Below are positions 17,812 through 25,209 of a DNA stretch of 64,000 bases, piece after piece; position 1 is the first letter of the stretch; the number at the start of each line of letters is the position of its first letter. The notes beneath the pieces are model-generated. The model did not search any database, had not been told where the DNA came from, and saw only the letters and a program-made list of their open reading frames with translations. Made by a program: the position numbers and the translations under genes. This DNA is from UBA8199 sp035358715 (lineage in GTDB: Bacteria; Verrucomicrobiota; Verrucomicrobiia; Limisphaerales; UBA8199): positions 1 to 64,000 of the forward strand of contig DAOPPX010000008.1 in assembly GCA_035358715.1 (NCBI GenBank). The letters run 5' to 3'.

Positions 17812-18585
17812 ATGCCTATGGAAAAAGAACATTCAAAAACAGGAAACAGCGGACAGCTTCCGGCCAACCCTGAAGCTGTCGAAGTGGAGGAACTCGACGT
17901 AGAGGAATTCTCCAAGATGCACGGCGGCAAGCCGCCCAAAGCCAAGCGATACATCATCCGCATTGACCGGGAAAAATACACCGTCAACGTGCCGGAAATG
18001 ACGGGTCGCCAGATTTTGGAACTGGCGAAAAAGCTGCCGCCGGAGAACTGGCTCTTGAATCAAAAACTCAAGGGCGGTCGAGTCGTGGCCATCGGCCTCA
18101 ACGATGTGGTGGACTTCAGCGCACCTGGCGTCGAACGATTCATTACTCTGCCGAAGGACCAAACGGAGGGACTCACGAATCCGAGACGTGAATTCCACCT
18201 CCCCGAGACGGATGTCGCCGGGCTTGATGACGGCGGCTTCCATTGGGAGACCGTGAAGGCCGGCAATGACGCAGGCTGGGTGTTGGTTCACGGGTATCGT
18301 GTGCCCAGCGGTTACAACGTCGAATCCGTTTCGGTAGCCGTCCAGATTCCTGGCGGCTACCCAACCGCTCAGTTGGACATGGCCTTTTTTCATCCGCCAC
18401 TGAGCCGTAAAGATGGACGCGGTATTCCCAACACGGAGGCATCCGCTAACATTGACGGGAAACGTTGGCAACGATGGTCGCGCCATTACACACCAGCCAA
18501 CCCATGGATTCCTGGCGAATACAACGTGCTGACCCATTTGGTGCTGGTGAAGCATTGGCTGGAGCGTGAATTCCAACGCAACTGA
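17812..18585 (+). CDS. Multiubiquitin-domain / prokaryotic E2 (family E) fusion protein
   Basis: 257 residues. After a disordered acidic leader, residues 46-115 match the multiubiquitin beta-grasp domain (TGRQILELAKKLP, then GLNDVVDFSAPGVERF). Residues about 128-250 match the prokaryotic E2 family E fold (FHLPETDVAGLDDGGFHWE, IPGGYPTAQLDMAFFHPP at 169-186, RWQRWSRHY at 218-226). These two parts are commonly separate genes; here they are one chain, so the ubiquitin-like part has no free C-terminus. The whole protein contains no cysteine, so classical E2 thioester chemistry is impossible. The start has a good AAGGA site at 17802-17806. Gene 1 of the operon, 3 nt before the JAB-E1 gene. Confidence 0.88.
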   Translation: MPMEKEHSKTGNSGQLPANPEAVEVEELDVEEFSKMHGGKPPKAKRYIIRIDREKYTVNVPEMTGRQILELAKKLPPENWLLNQKLKGGRVVAIGLNDVVDFSAPGVERFITLPKDQTEGLTNPRREFHLPETDVAGLDDGGFHWETVKAGNDAGWVLVHGYRVPSGYNVESVSVAVQIPGGYPTAQLDMAFFHPPLSRKDGRGIPNTEASANIDGKRWQRWSRHYTPANPWIPGEYNVLTHLVLVKHWLEREFQRN

Positions 18586-18588
18586 ACG

Positions 18589-19971
18589 ATGAAGTCGTAT
18601 CATCTGCGATTCACCTCGCAACAGGTCGAGGAACTGCACCGACACTTGTTTCCCGGTGATGGCAAGGAAGCGGTGGCACTCGCGTTGTGTGGACGCCGAG
18701 ACGACAAATGCAGCCATATCCTATGTGTTCACAAACTGCTGCTTATCCCCTACGACAAATGCCACGAGCGACATCCGTTGCGAGTGCAGTGGCCAACTGA
18801 CATTGGCCGTCCGCTTTACGAGGAGGCGATGCAGAAGCACATGGCTGTGCTCAAGATTCACAGCCATCCAGGTTATTATCGCCAATTCTCCGAGGTTGAC
18901 GACTGTTCGGATGCGGAACTTTTCAGTTCATTACACGGATGGACCGACGATGGTATGCCTCACGCCAGCGCCGTCATGCTCCCCAACAAGGAGATGTTTG
19001 CCCGAGTGATAACGGCGGATTTGCAGTTCGTGCCCGTGAATCGTATCGCGGTGGCAGGAGACGAAATCGCTTTTTTTGACTTTGCCCCATCACGCAAGGA
19101 AGTCGCCCCAAAAGACCTGAGAACTGCCCAGGCGTTCGGGGACAAAACCGTTGCGTTGCTCAATTCGCTTCGAGTGGGCGTGGTGGGGTGCTCCGGGACG
19201 GGAAGTTGGGTCGTCGAGCAACTCGCGCGGCTCGGTGTTGGGGAATTGGTTTTGGTTGATCCTGACATCATTGAGCACAAGAACCTCAATCGCATCGTTA
19301 ACTCCACTCTGGAACAGGCCGAGAGCAAGACGCCCAAAGTCGAGGCTCTTGAATCGGCGATTAGCCGCATGGGAACATGCACGCAGGTCACACCCTTGGC
19401 CCAAAACGTCTTTAAGATGGACGTGCTCCAGAAGCTGGCGACGTGCGACGTGCTGTTTGGTTGCATGGATACCGTGGATGGTCGCGATGTTCTCAACCGA
19501 CTGGCAACCTTCTACCTTATCCCCTATTGTGACTTAGGCGTTCGTCTGGACGCAGATGGAGAGGGTGGCGTGAATGTGGTTTGCGGTTCAGTGCATTATC
19601 TGCTTCCCGGCGGATCAAGTTTGCTGTCCCGCCGCGTTTATGGCCCTGAAGCTTTGCGAGCCGCTTCGCTCCGCAGGACCAACCCGGAACAGTTCGCTGC
19701 GGAGGTGGATGAAGGCTACATCAAAGGTGTAAAGGTTGAGAGCCCGGCAGTGATTAGCGTCAATGGGCTCAGCGCTACGCTTGCCGTTGACAATCTGCTG
19801 GCGCGTATTCACCCATTTCGCATTGATCCCAACACCGAAATCCGTCACCAGTGGTTTGACCTTATCAACGGCATCTTCGGAAATGGCGACGGTGGCGAGC
19901 CGTGCCGCGTTCTCCAGCGTTACGTCGGACGCGGCGACATGGAACCCTTCTTGGATTGCCTTTTCGGATGA
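18589..19971 (+). CDS. JAB-E1 fusion: deubiquitinase-like plus ThiF-type activating enzyme
   Basis: 460 residues. The N-terminal JAB/JAMM metalloprotease has an intact site: Glu27, HSH at 91-93, Ser101 and Asp104 (HxHx7SxxD). The C-terminal E1/ThiF domain has the nucleotide loop GCSGTGSW (200-207), Asp224 in LVDPDII, Arg235 in NLNR, Lys250 and Asp294 in CMDTVDGRD; Cys314 or Cys332 could be the thiol. Such a protein would adenylate a ubiquitin-like C-terminus with ATP and also cleave precursors or conjugates. It is 3 nt after the Ubl-E2 gene and overlaps the DUF6527 gene by ATGA, so all three are translationally linked. Confidence 0.92.
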   Translation: MKSYHLRFTSQQVEELHRHLFPGDGKEAVALALCGRRDDKCSHILCVHKLLLIPYDKCHERHPLRVQWPTDIGRPLYEEAMQKHMAVLKIHSHPGYYRQFSEVDDCSDAELFSSLHGWTDDGMPHASAVMLPNKEMFARVITADLQFVPVNRIAVAGDEIAFFDFAPSRKEVAPKDLRTAQAFGDKTVALLNSLRVGVVGCSGTGSWVVEQLARLGVGELVLVDPDIIEHKNLNRIVNSTLEQAESKTPKVEALESAISRMGTCTQVTPLAQNVFKMDVLQKLATCDVLFGCMDTVDGRDVLNRLATFYLIPYCDLGVRLDADGEGGVNVVCGSVHYLLPGGSSLLSRRVYGPEALRAASLRRTNPEQFAAEVDEGYIKGVKVESPAVISVNGLSATLAVDNLLARIHPFRIDPNTEIRHQWFDLINGIFGNGDGGEPCRVLQRYVGRGDMEPFLDCLFG

Positions 19972-20309
19972 TCATCAAACGGGTCATCCTCCTGCTGAAA
20001 GCAGCGTGGGCAAGGTTGCCCCTTGGTCGGCGTTGGCATGTGGAGCGGGTCAGTGATGAGCCGGAGGTCGTGAAGCGGCGCACCGTGTATTTGGTTGGTG
20101 AATCCGAACTTTGGGTTGCAGTGTTCCAATGCCCGTGTGGGTGTGAGAAGAACATCTGGCTGAACTTGCTCAAGGAGCATCGGCCTCGATGGAGTGTCAC
20201 CGTAAACCAGAATGGTCGCCCAACCGTATCGCCTTCAATCAATCGGCAAGTCGGATGCCGCAGCCACTTCCTGTTGATGAATGGAAGAATTAAGTGGTGT
20301 TCACGATGA
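19968..20309 (+). CDS. DUF6527 protein, third component of the ubiquitin-like operon
   Basis: 113 residues from the ATG at 19968 that overlaps the E1 stop. A short hydrophobic, basic N-terminus precedes a Cys cluster CPCGC (55-59), then WLNLL, PRWSV, the VSPSI motif and GCRSHF (96-101). This pattern is that of DUF6527 proteins found with multiubiquitin/E2/E1 operons. The cysteines and His100 could form a zinc site. Function unknown in the family; it is the only operon member besides the E1 with conserved cysteines, so a role in transfer or target recognition is conceivable but unproven. Confidence 0.82.
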   Translation: MIIKRVILLLKAAWARLPLGRRWHVERVSDEPEVVKRRTVYLVGESELWVAVFQCPCGCEKNIWLNLLKEHRPRWSVTVNQNGRPTVSPSINRQVGCRSHFLLMNGRIKWCSR

Positions 20310-20371
20310 GGGTTTCCATCTGATTGCCACGCGAATGATCCATCCCAGAGCGGGCCGAAGTCACGCCTCGC

Positions 20372-20914
20372 TTAGTAGAAATAGCCCAAACTGCGAAGAC
20401 TGGTGTGGTTTGGGTTTCCAACGACGATGTGATCGAGAACTTCGATTTTGAGAAGCTGGCCCGCTCGAATGAGGTCACGGGTGATTTTGATGTCGGCCTC
20501 CGATGGAGTCGGCTCACCGCTCGGATGATTGTGCGCGATGATGATTGCGGCGGCGCTTGCCATGATGGCTAAACGGAATACCTCCCTTGGATGACAGAGA
20601 ATGGTATCCATCGTACCAATGGACACCAAGTAGTGACCTTTGATGCGTCGGCGGGTGTTAAGGATGAAAACCACCAGACATTCACATTCAGAATTGAAGT
20701 AAGGATGGGTCGCGATGTGCGTTCGCCAGTAGGCGGCTGCCTGATCCGGCGTCTCGCACTGTTGCATGGTGTCGGGCGTGGGACATTCCCGAAGTGATAC
20801 GATTTTCCATTCCTGTGGTTGTGGTGGAAATGTGATTGGTTTGACGATCTTGTTCTCCGGCTGCGGAGCGACTGCGGGGCATCCTGTTGCGATGAGGTTT
20901 TTCGTTGTGTTCAT
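20372..20914 (-). CDS. RadC-like JAB domain protein
   Basis: 180 residues from the ATG at 20914; the longer frame would run through a hairpin. The RadC metal site HNHPSGEPTPSEAD spans residues 128-141 with the SIGTMDTILCHPREVFR region before it. The HhH domain of full-length chromosomal RadC is replaced by a short low-complexity leader, as in many plasmid and ICE copies. RadC-type proteins are frequent on conjugative elements; the substrate is unknown. Although it shares the JAB fold with the adjacent E1 fusion, it is on the opposite strand and of the RadC subfamily, so it is probably independent of the ubiquitin-like operon. Confidence 0.9.
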   Translation of the reverse strand: MNTTKNLIATGCPAVAPQPENKIVKPITFPPQPQEWKIVSLRECPTPDTMQQCETPDQAAAYWRTHIATHPYFNSECECLVVFILNTRRRIKGHYLVSIGTMDTILCHPREVFRLAIMASAAAIIIAHNHPSGEPTPSEADIKITRDLIRAGQLLKIEVLDHIVVGNPNHTSLRSLGYFY

Positions 20915-20935
20915 GTTTTGCGTTTCGTTCTGAAG

Positions 20936-20981
20936 GAGCGGGACTGCTCTCTTCACCTGCCCCGAGAGAGCAGCCCCGCTC
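20936..20981. repeat. Strong hairpin upstream of the radC-like gene
   Basis: GGAGCGGGACTGCTCTC pairs with its near-perfect complement (GAGAGCAGCCCCGCTCC) at 17 positions with one mismatch, around a loop of about 12 nt. It lies 22 nt upstream of the radC start and there is no T-run. Confidence 0.75.
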
Positions 20982-20994
20982 CTGGCGAAACGCA

Positions 20995-21116
20995 CCCGCC
21001 TGTGCCCGCGCCGCCGGGCGGCGGAGCATCAGCAACGGAGTGACAGAGGGCGGAAAAATGTTTCGACCGCTGGCGCGAGGTTGCGCGGAGCAACCAGAGG
21101 CGCGGGCACAGGCGGG
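20995..21116. repeat. 16-bp perfect inverted repeat enclosing smaller stem-loops
   Basis: CCCGCCTGTGCCCGCG (20995-21010) and its exact reverse complement (21101-21116) enclose 90 nt. Inside are a CCGCC-GGGC-GGCGG hairpin (21011-21024) and a GGTTGC-GCGGA-GCAACC hairpin (21079-21095). It could be an RNA fold, a transposon end pair or a protein-binding site; it lies at the presumed right end of the mobile region. Confidence 0.75.
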
Positions 21117-21394
21117 ATGAACACGACGGATTACCTCATCGGCGGATGCGTGGTATGCGCTGCATCCTCTTCGACGAATCTGACACTCTGACCATCACTG
21201 AAGCGATGTTGCGAGTTTGCGGACGCATCTTGCAGGCTTGCCCTGATCTCACGTGGTTTCGGAGTGTTTTAGCTCCCAGCAGAAGTGCCAGCAAAAGTGC
21301 CAGCAACGCTTCATTGAACGGGTTGTTGCCTGGTTATTGGCGAGTAATCCAGGAGTAATCGGCGACTTGACGAAACGCTTAAAAACAGGCCATT
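21117..21394. other. Gap without a supportable gene
   Basis: An ORF of 70 codons (21146-21358) is open but has no recognised motif. A tandem GTGCCAGCAA repeat occurs near 21286-21307. No attachment site or tRNA was identified, although the switch from conjugative genes to chromosomal ones happens around here. Confidence 0.4.
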
Positions 21395-22083
21395 TTACAG
21401 GTGATTTCGCTGCCTGTCAGGCGATGGGTCTGAGATTGCGGGAGTTGCGATTGGGCGAGGTGCTGGGACCACCAACACCATTTTCTGTCCGATTCCGACC
21501 CTCGCCTCCATCATTCGCTTTGGCGGGGAGCTGCGGCGCGTCCTTCTTCCCCTGCGACGCCTCGGTCCGCTATTCCCCAAGCTCCAGCCTATGCGCGAGG
21601 CGCGCCGGGCCACCGAGTTCCGACGCGCTTGCCGCCGGCTCGACATCTCCGGCATCAGGTCCAGCAGGCGCCAGCTCTTGTTGCTCTTGCTCGTGCCGCC
21701 CAGGATCAGCTTGCACCCGCAGTGCACGATGCCCTCCACCACCTGCGGCGGCGCGGCTGAGGTGAGACCTTCCGAACTGCCGGCTCGCGCCTTGCCACCC
21801 CGAACCCCTCACCCGCCCCAAGGGCCCCCAGTGGCAAGCGGTGGGCACCGTAGCACCTGGCTGGCTCCTCCGTTGCTCCTCCGTTCCTCCTCCGTTCCAC
21901 CTCCCACTGCCAGTCGGAGGAGGGACGGAGGTGGAACGGAGGAGGAACGGAGGAGCCAGCCAGGTGCTACGGGGGGTTGAGCGTGGGGGCTTGGCGCAGG
22001 CGCTGCACATTCGCCAAGCGCCAGCCGTTACAGAGCACGGCCAGGACAAAGCTGGTTAGCATGTCATACACCGGGGCGGCTGG
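21395..22083 (-). pseudogene. Possible degraded coding region, identity unknown
   Basis: On the minus strand the right end reads MLTSFVLAVLCNGWRLAN and continues QRLRQAP, a plausible protein start, and the left part contains GCKLILGGTSKSNKSWRLLD. The two pieces are separated by frame changes and by a large GC-rich hairpin (21850-21970). It may be a transposase or other gene broken by the hairpin element; I do not recognise the family, and the call is tentative. Confidence 0.3.
21850..21970. repeat. 121-nt long hairpin (44-bp stem) with short CCTCCGTT repeats
   Basis: The left arm starts GTAGCACCTGGCTGGCTCCT at 21850 and the right arm ends with its complement at 21970. About 44 bp pair exactly, apart from one extra 11-nt unit (GCTCCTCCGTT) bulging from the left arm, with a loop of about 22 nt. 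The arms contain repeated CCTCCGTT units. No ORF is associated. Confidence 0.85.
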
Positions 22084-22248
22084 CGCCGCTGGGTGACTGG
22101 TGCGCGGTTTTTGGAGGTCCGGCCTGGGAATTGGCCAATCAGAGCGGGGGCCGCTTTGAGGGGGGCTATCTTGCTTTGGGGGTATTGCCTCGCGCGTGGG
22201 CTGGGGGGTATTGGCTTTTGGCGCTGGCGCGGGGGCGAGGTACAGAAG

Positions 22249-22276
22249 AAGGGCCGGGTGGTTAGACCCGGCCCTT
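22249..22276 (-). terminator. Hairpin terminator after the Ig-domain secreted protein gene
   Basis: AAGGGCCGGGT (22249-22259) pairs with ACCCGGCCCTT (22266-22276), an 11-bp GC-rich stem with a 6-nt loop. On the minus strand the stem is followed by a CTTCTTCT pyrimidine run, 30 nt after the stop of the gene at 22307. Confidence 0.75.
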
Positions 22277-22306
22277 TGAAGTGTTCTTAGTTATTGAAGC
22301 CGCGGG

Positions 22307-24310
22307 CTACTTGCTCTCGACTTTGTAGAAGCCGGGACCCGGGACGGCGAACGTGCCAGGGGTGGCGGCGTTGGTGGCGACAGGCGACCACGAGGCGGGC
22401 ACAATGGCGGCCGATTGGAGCAGCACGAACTCCGCGCCGGCACCACCGCTGTAAGCAATAGTGCTGGCGGTGATACTGTCAATCGTCACCGATTCAACCT
22501 GCGGCACATTAACCGTGAGCACAGCGGGCGAGCTTTCGATGGCTTCGCAAGCGGCGTTGTCAACCGTAACCGTGTAGGTTCCGGCATCGCTGGCTTGCAC
22601 GGAGCCGATGGTGAAGCTGCTGCTGTCCGTGCCGACCGGGTTGCCGTCCTTCTTCCACTGGTAGGTGAAGGGGCCGACGCCGGTGGCGACGACGCTGAAC
22701 GTGGCGCTCTCGCCCGGATCCTTGGTCTGGCTCGGCACGGCGCCGACGCCCAGCTTGCCAGCGGTTTCGCCCACCGGCAGGACCAGCAAGCGCACGGTTA
22801 CCGGCTTGCTCATGTCCAGTTGCGGATAGGTCGCGCCGTTGGCACGGCTGGCCAGGACGCGCGCCCAGCGAATGGTGTCGGTGGTCTTCCACTGCCACCG
22901 GATGCGGCACGAATTGGTGCCTTCGTAGGCATTGGCCTGGCTGACCACAGCGGAATTGGGCGCGCCGAGGTAGGTGACTCCGGGACCGGGCATGGTGGCC
23001 ACGTTGGGCGTGGTGAACATCACGCCGTCACCGGCATTCCAACCTTCGAAGTTCTCGATCACCGTGTCGCCATTCTTGATCAGGTCCACGTAGATCTCAT
23101 AGGGGCCGGAATCGGGAGTGGTCGTGTTAATCGCGAACGAGAGGGCCTCGAGCAGACAATACGGATTGGCCGAGGTGTAATCGGTATTCGCCTGCCATTG
23201 GCGTTTCGGGTCGGTAGCGAAGTCGAATGTGATGGTCTGCCAGCATGAGCCGGGGACCAGCGCAGCGCCGCCGACGGGGGCCGTTGCAGAACTGCCCACC
23301 AGACCGGTGCATTTGACATGGAACTGTGCTGTGGCTGCGCCGGACGTATCCGCCCCGGCTGGGCCGGTCAGGGCGGACTGCTCACCGCACGACAGCACGA
23401 CGGTGATCTCAGTATTGGCGCCGCTGCCCACGGGCGGGCCGTCCGTAGGCATCGGGGAGGTGCAGAATCCGGCGGGTGCAGCACTTGGCTTCTTCTGGGT
23501 CGCCTTGATGATGTTATCCTTGACGAGGGCGCTGTTCACCGGAACGTCCAGGGCGCCGGCAGCGAAGCCCGCGGCATAGTTCGTCTGGCCGATTTCAACG
23601 TCGTTGGCATAAATCGTGACGTTGGTCGCGCCCGCGGTGACTCCAGTCACAGGGACATACATATTGCCAGCCGCGAGCGGGCCGGTGACAACTACGTCGC
23701 CTACGACACCGTCGCACAGGTCAACATAGGTGAACTTGAAGGCGTCAATGTAGAGCCGGTTACCGGTGTTGTTGACGGTGCCGCCGGTCACGATGAAATA
23801 GATGAGCGGGTCACTGATGCCCGGCTGGTTGGTGATGTAGCCCATCGTCTGCCACGTATCGCCGCCGTAACCTCGCTGGAAAACCGGGGAGTTGGTGCAG
23901 GAGGCCGAGACCGTGCCCAGCTCGGACCAGGCGGTGACCGTGACGTCAGGGGTGCAACTGGAGGTAGCAGTATGGGCAACTTCAATGCGGTAAACGCCGC
24001 CAGCGTTCTCGATGGCCAGAGCGGGCAAAACGCTCCAGTTCACCGTGCCGGCCCAGCCGTAGGTGCATTTGGTGCGGGTGGGCACGCCGGGGGCGCCGCT
24101 GACCGAGGTAGAGCCGTAGGTCGAGACGGTGCAACCGAGCGCTAGAGGGTCGTAACAGACGGGGTCGCATGTGGTTAGAACGCTACCGGTATAGGTAGTG
24201 ACATAGACGGTATCAGCGCGCAGGGGCATAACTGCCAGCGTGCCGAAGGCGAGAAGAGCCAGCGCTGCATGGCGCAACCCGGCCCAGCGTGGGGATTTGG
24301 ATTTGTACAT
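22307..24310 (-). CDS. Secreted protein with an Ig-like domain
   Basis: 667 residues from the ATG at 24310; the 15 codons upstream begin at TTG and are Asn/Thr-rich. A signal peptide (ALALLAFGTLAVMPLRA) is followed by a mature N-terminus DTVYVTTYTG, then a region resembling extracellular golvesin-like or carbohydrate-binding modules. A CPxCYD-like pair of cysteines lies near residues 35-45. Near residues 530-610 an immunoglobulin domain is clear (FTYQWKKDG, then ASDAGTYTVTVDN). The C-terminus ends in PGFYKVESK, typical of Verrucomicrobial secreted proteins. Exported or cell-surface; no catalytic site was identified. Single-gene unit with its own terminator. Confidence 0.75.
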   Translation of the reverse strand: MYKSKSPRWAGLRHAALALLAFGTLAVMPLRADTVYVTTYTGSVLTTCDPVCYDPLALGCTVSTYGSTSVSGAPGVPTRTKCTYGWAGTVNWSVLPALAIENAGGVYRIEVAHTATSSCTPDVTVTAWSELGTVSASCTNSPVFQRGYGGDTWQTMGYITNQPGISDPLIYFIVTGGTVNNTGNRLYIDAFKFTYVDLCDGVVGDVVVTGPLAAGNMYVPVTGVTAGATNVTIYANDVEIGQTNYAAGFAAGALDVPVNSALVKDNIIKATQKKPSAAPAGFCTSPMPTDGPPVGSGANTEITVVLSCGEQSALTGPAGADTSGAATAQFHVKCTGLVGSSATAPVGGAALVPGSCWQTITFDFATDPKRQWQANTDYTSANPYCLLEALSFAINTTTPDSGPYEIYVDLIKNGDTVIENFEGWNAGDGVMFTTPNVATMPGPGVTYLGAPNSAVVSQANAYEGTNSCRIRWQWKTTDTIRWARVLASRANGATYPQLDMSKPVTVRLLVLPVGETAGKLGVGAVPSQTKDPGESATFSVVATGVGPFTYQWKKDGNPVGTDSSSFTIGSVQASDAGTYTVTVDNAACEAIESSPAVLTVNVPQVESVTIDSITASTIAYSGGAGAEFVLLQSAAIVPASWSPVATNAATPGTFAVPGPGFYKVESK

Positions 24311-24960
24311 ACTTGGAGTTGGTGTGTTGTTATTTATTGTTTTATTTGGTTTCAAGAGTCTGGTGACTCATATCACTATAGCCAATATGATTGGCAGGGT
24401 GCCCGGGGTCAACACTTTTCTTGCAAAAAGTGCAAATTTTGTGTGGGGGGCCAAGGCACTCTTTTTGGGCCAGGCGGGGAGGTTGGGCTGTGGGTTTGGG
24501 CAGTACTATGGTATTGGGACGGGGGGCGGACGGCGGGCCTGCCCATCCCTGGCGGGGGGGCCGTGCTTGGAAGATGGGGTCGGGAAAGGTCAATGCCACA
24601 CTGTGGTTGCTCAGCCGCTGCGCTGGCGCCTTTGCCAGGAAAACACCGCTCGAAAACTGAGATGCCCCCCGGTTTGCCCCGAATCGTCGGGACCAGGCGG
24701 CGGGCGCGGGGTTGGACGGCCGCCGGAGGCGGTCCAGTTCCGGCTTGGGGTGCGGGGCAGGGCGCAGCCCGTATGCCTCAAACCCTGGCGGGACCGTAGG
24801 TGGCCGCTCCGCGCCGACCGGCCCGGCCATCCAGTGGCCGTTAGGTGGCCATCCAGTGGCCGGTCAGGTGCCGCTGCTCGCCATTTCAGGGAGTAATACC
24901 AACTCCAGCTTGCGGTTGCACCATTCGCTGCCGGCAACGCCCCTTTTCCCCTTCCGAAGG
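24311..24960. other. GC-rich intergenic region without a supportable gene
   Basis: About 650 nt upstream of the secreted protein gene. Open frames are Gly/Arg/Pro-rich with no family resemblance. It contains the GGCCATCCAGTGGCCG duplication; the remaining sequence up to 25209 holds the palindromic element at 24961-25050 and nothing else recognised. Confidence 0.5.
24825..24862. repeat. Tandem duplicate of a 16-nt palindromic unit
   Basis: GGCCATCCAGTGGCCG occurs at 24825-24840 and again at 24847-24862 (period 22). Each unit is itself a GGCCA/TGGCC hairpin. Confidence 0.7.
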
Positions 24961-25050
24961 CTGAGCATTGCCCACATCTTTAGTCACTGTCGCAAGCCAA
25001 TCCCGAAGGGATTCACGGGTTTGCTGTCGCGAGTTGCGGGTAATGCTGAG
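24961..25050. repeat. Palindromic MITE-like element, short copy
   Basis: The ends CTGAGCATTGCCCAC and (complement) CTCAGCATTACCCGC form imperfect terminal inverted repeats around an AATCCCGAAGGGATT palindrome. The same sequence family recurs at 50435-50746 and 50838-50936. Confidence 0.75.
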
Positions 25051-25209
25051 CTCCGAGGGGGAGAGGGACGGGTGAGGGGGCCGTTCGAACTGCCGAGGTT
25101 CATGGAAGGCGACTGCCCGGTCGTAGGATCATGCAGTTCCAATCTGGAAGTGGTATAACCTGTGCCAACACAGCGTGCGGGCGGCGCTGACAGGGTGCCA
25201 GGGCTCGTG

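Noticed and set aside
20372..20914. RadC as a fourth member of the ubiquitin-like system because of its JAB fold
   Set aside because: Opposite strand, RadC-type HNHPSG motif, and RadC is common on mobile elements without ubiquitin-like genes.
21146..21358. 70-codon ORF after the radC hairpins
   Set aside because: No recognisable motif or ribosome-binding site; amino-acid content not convincing.
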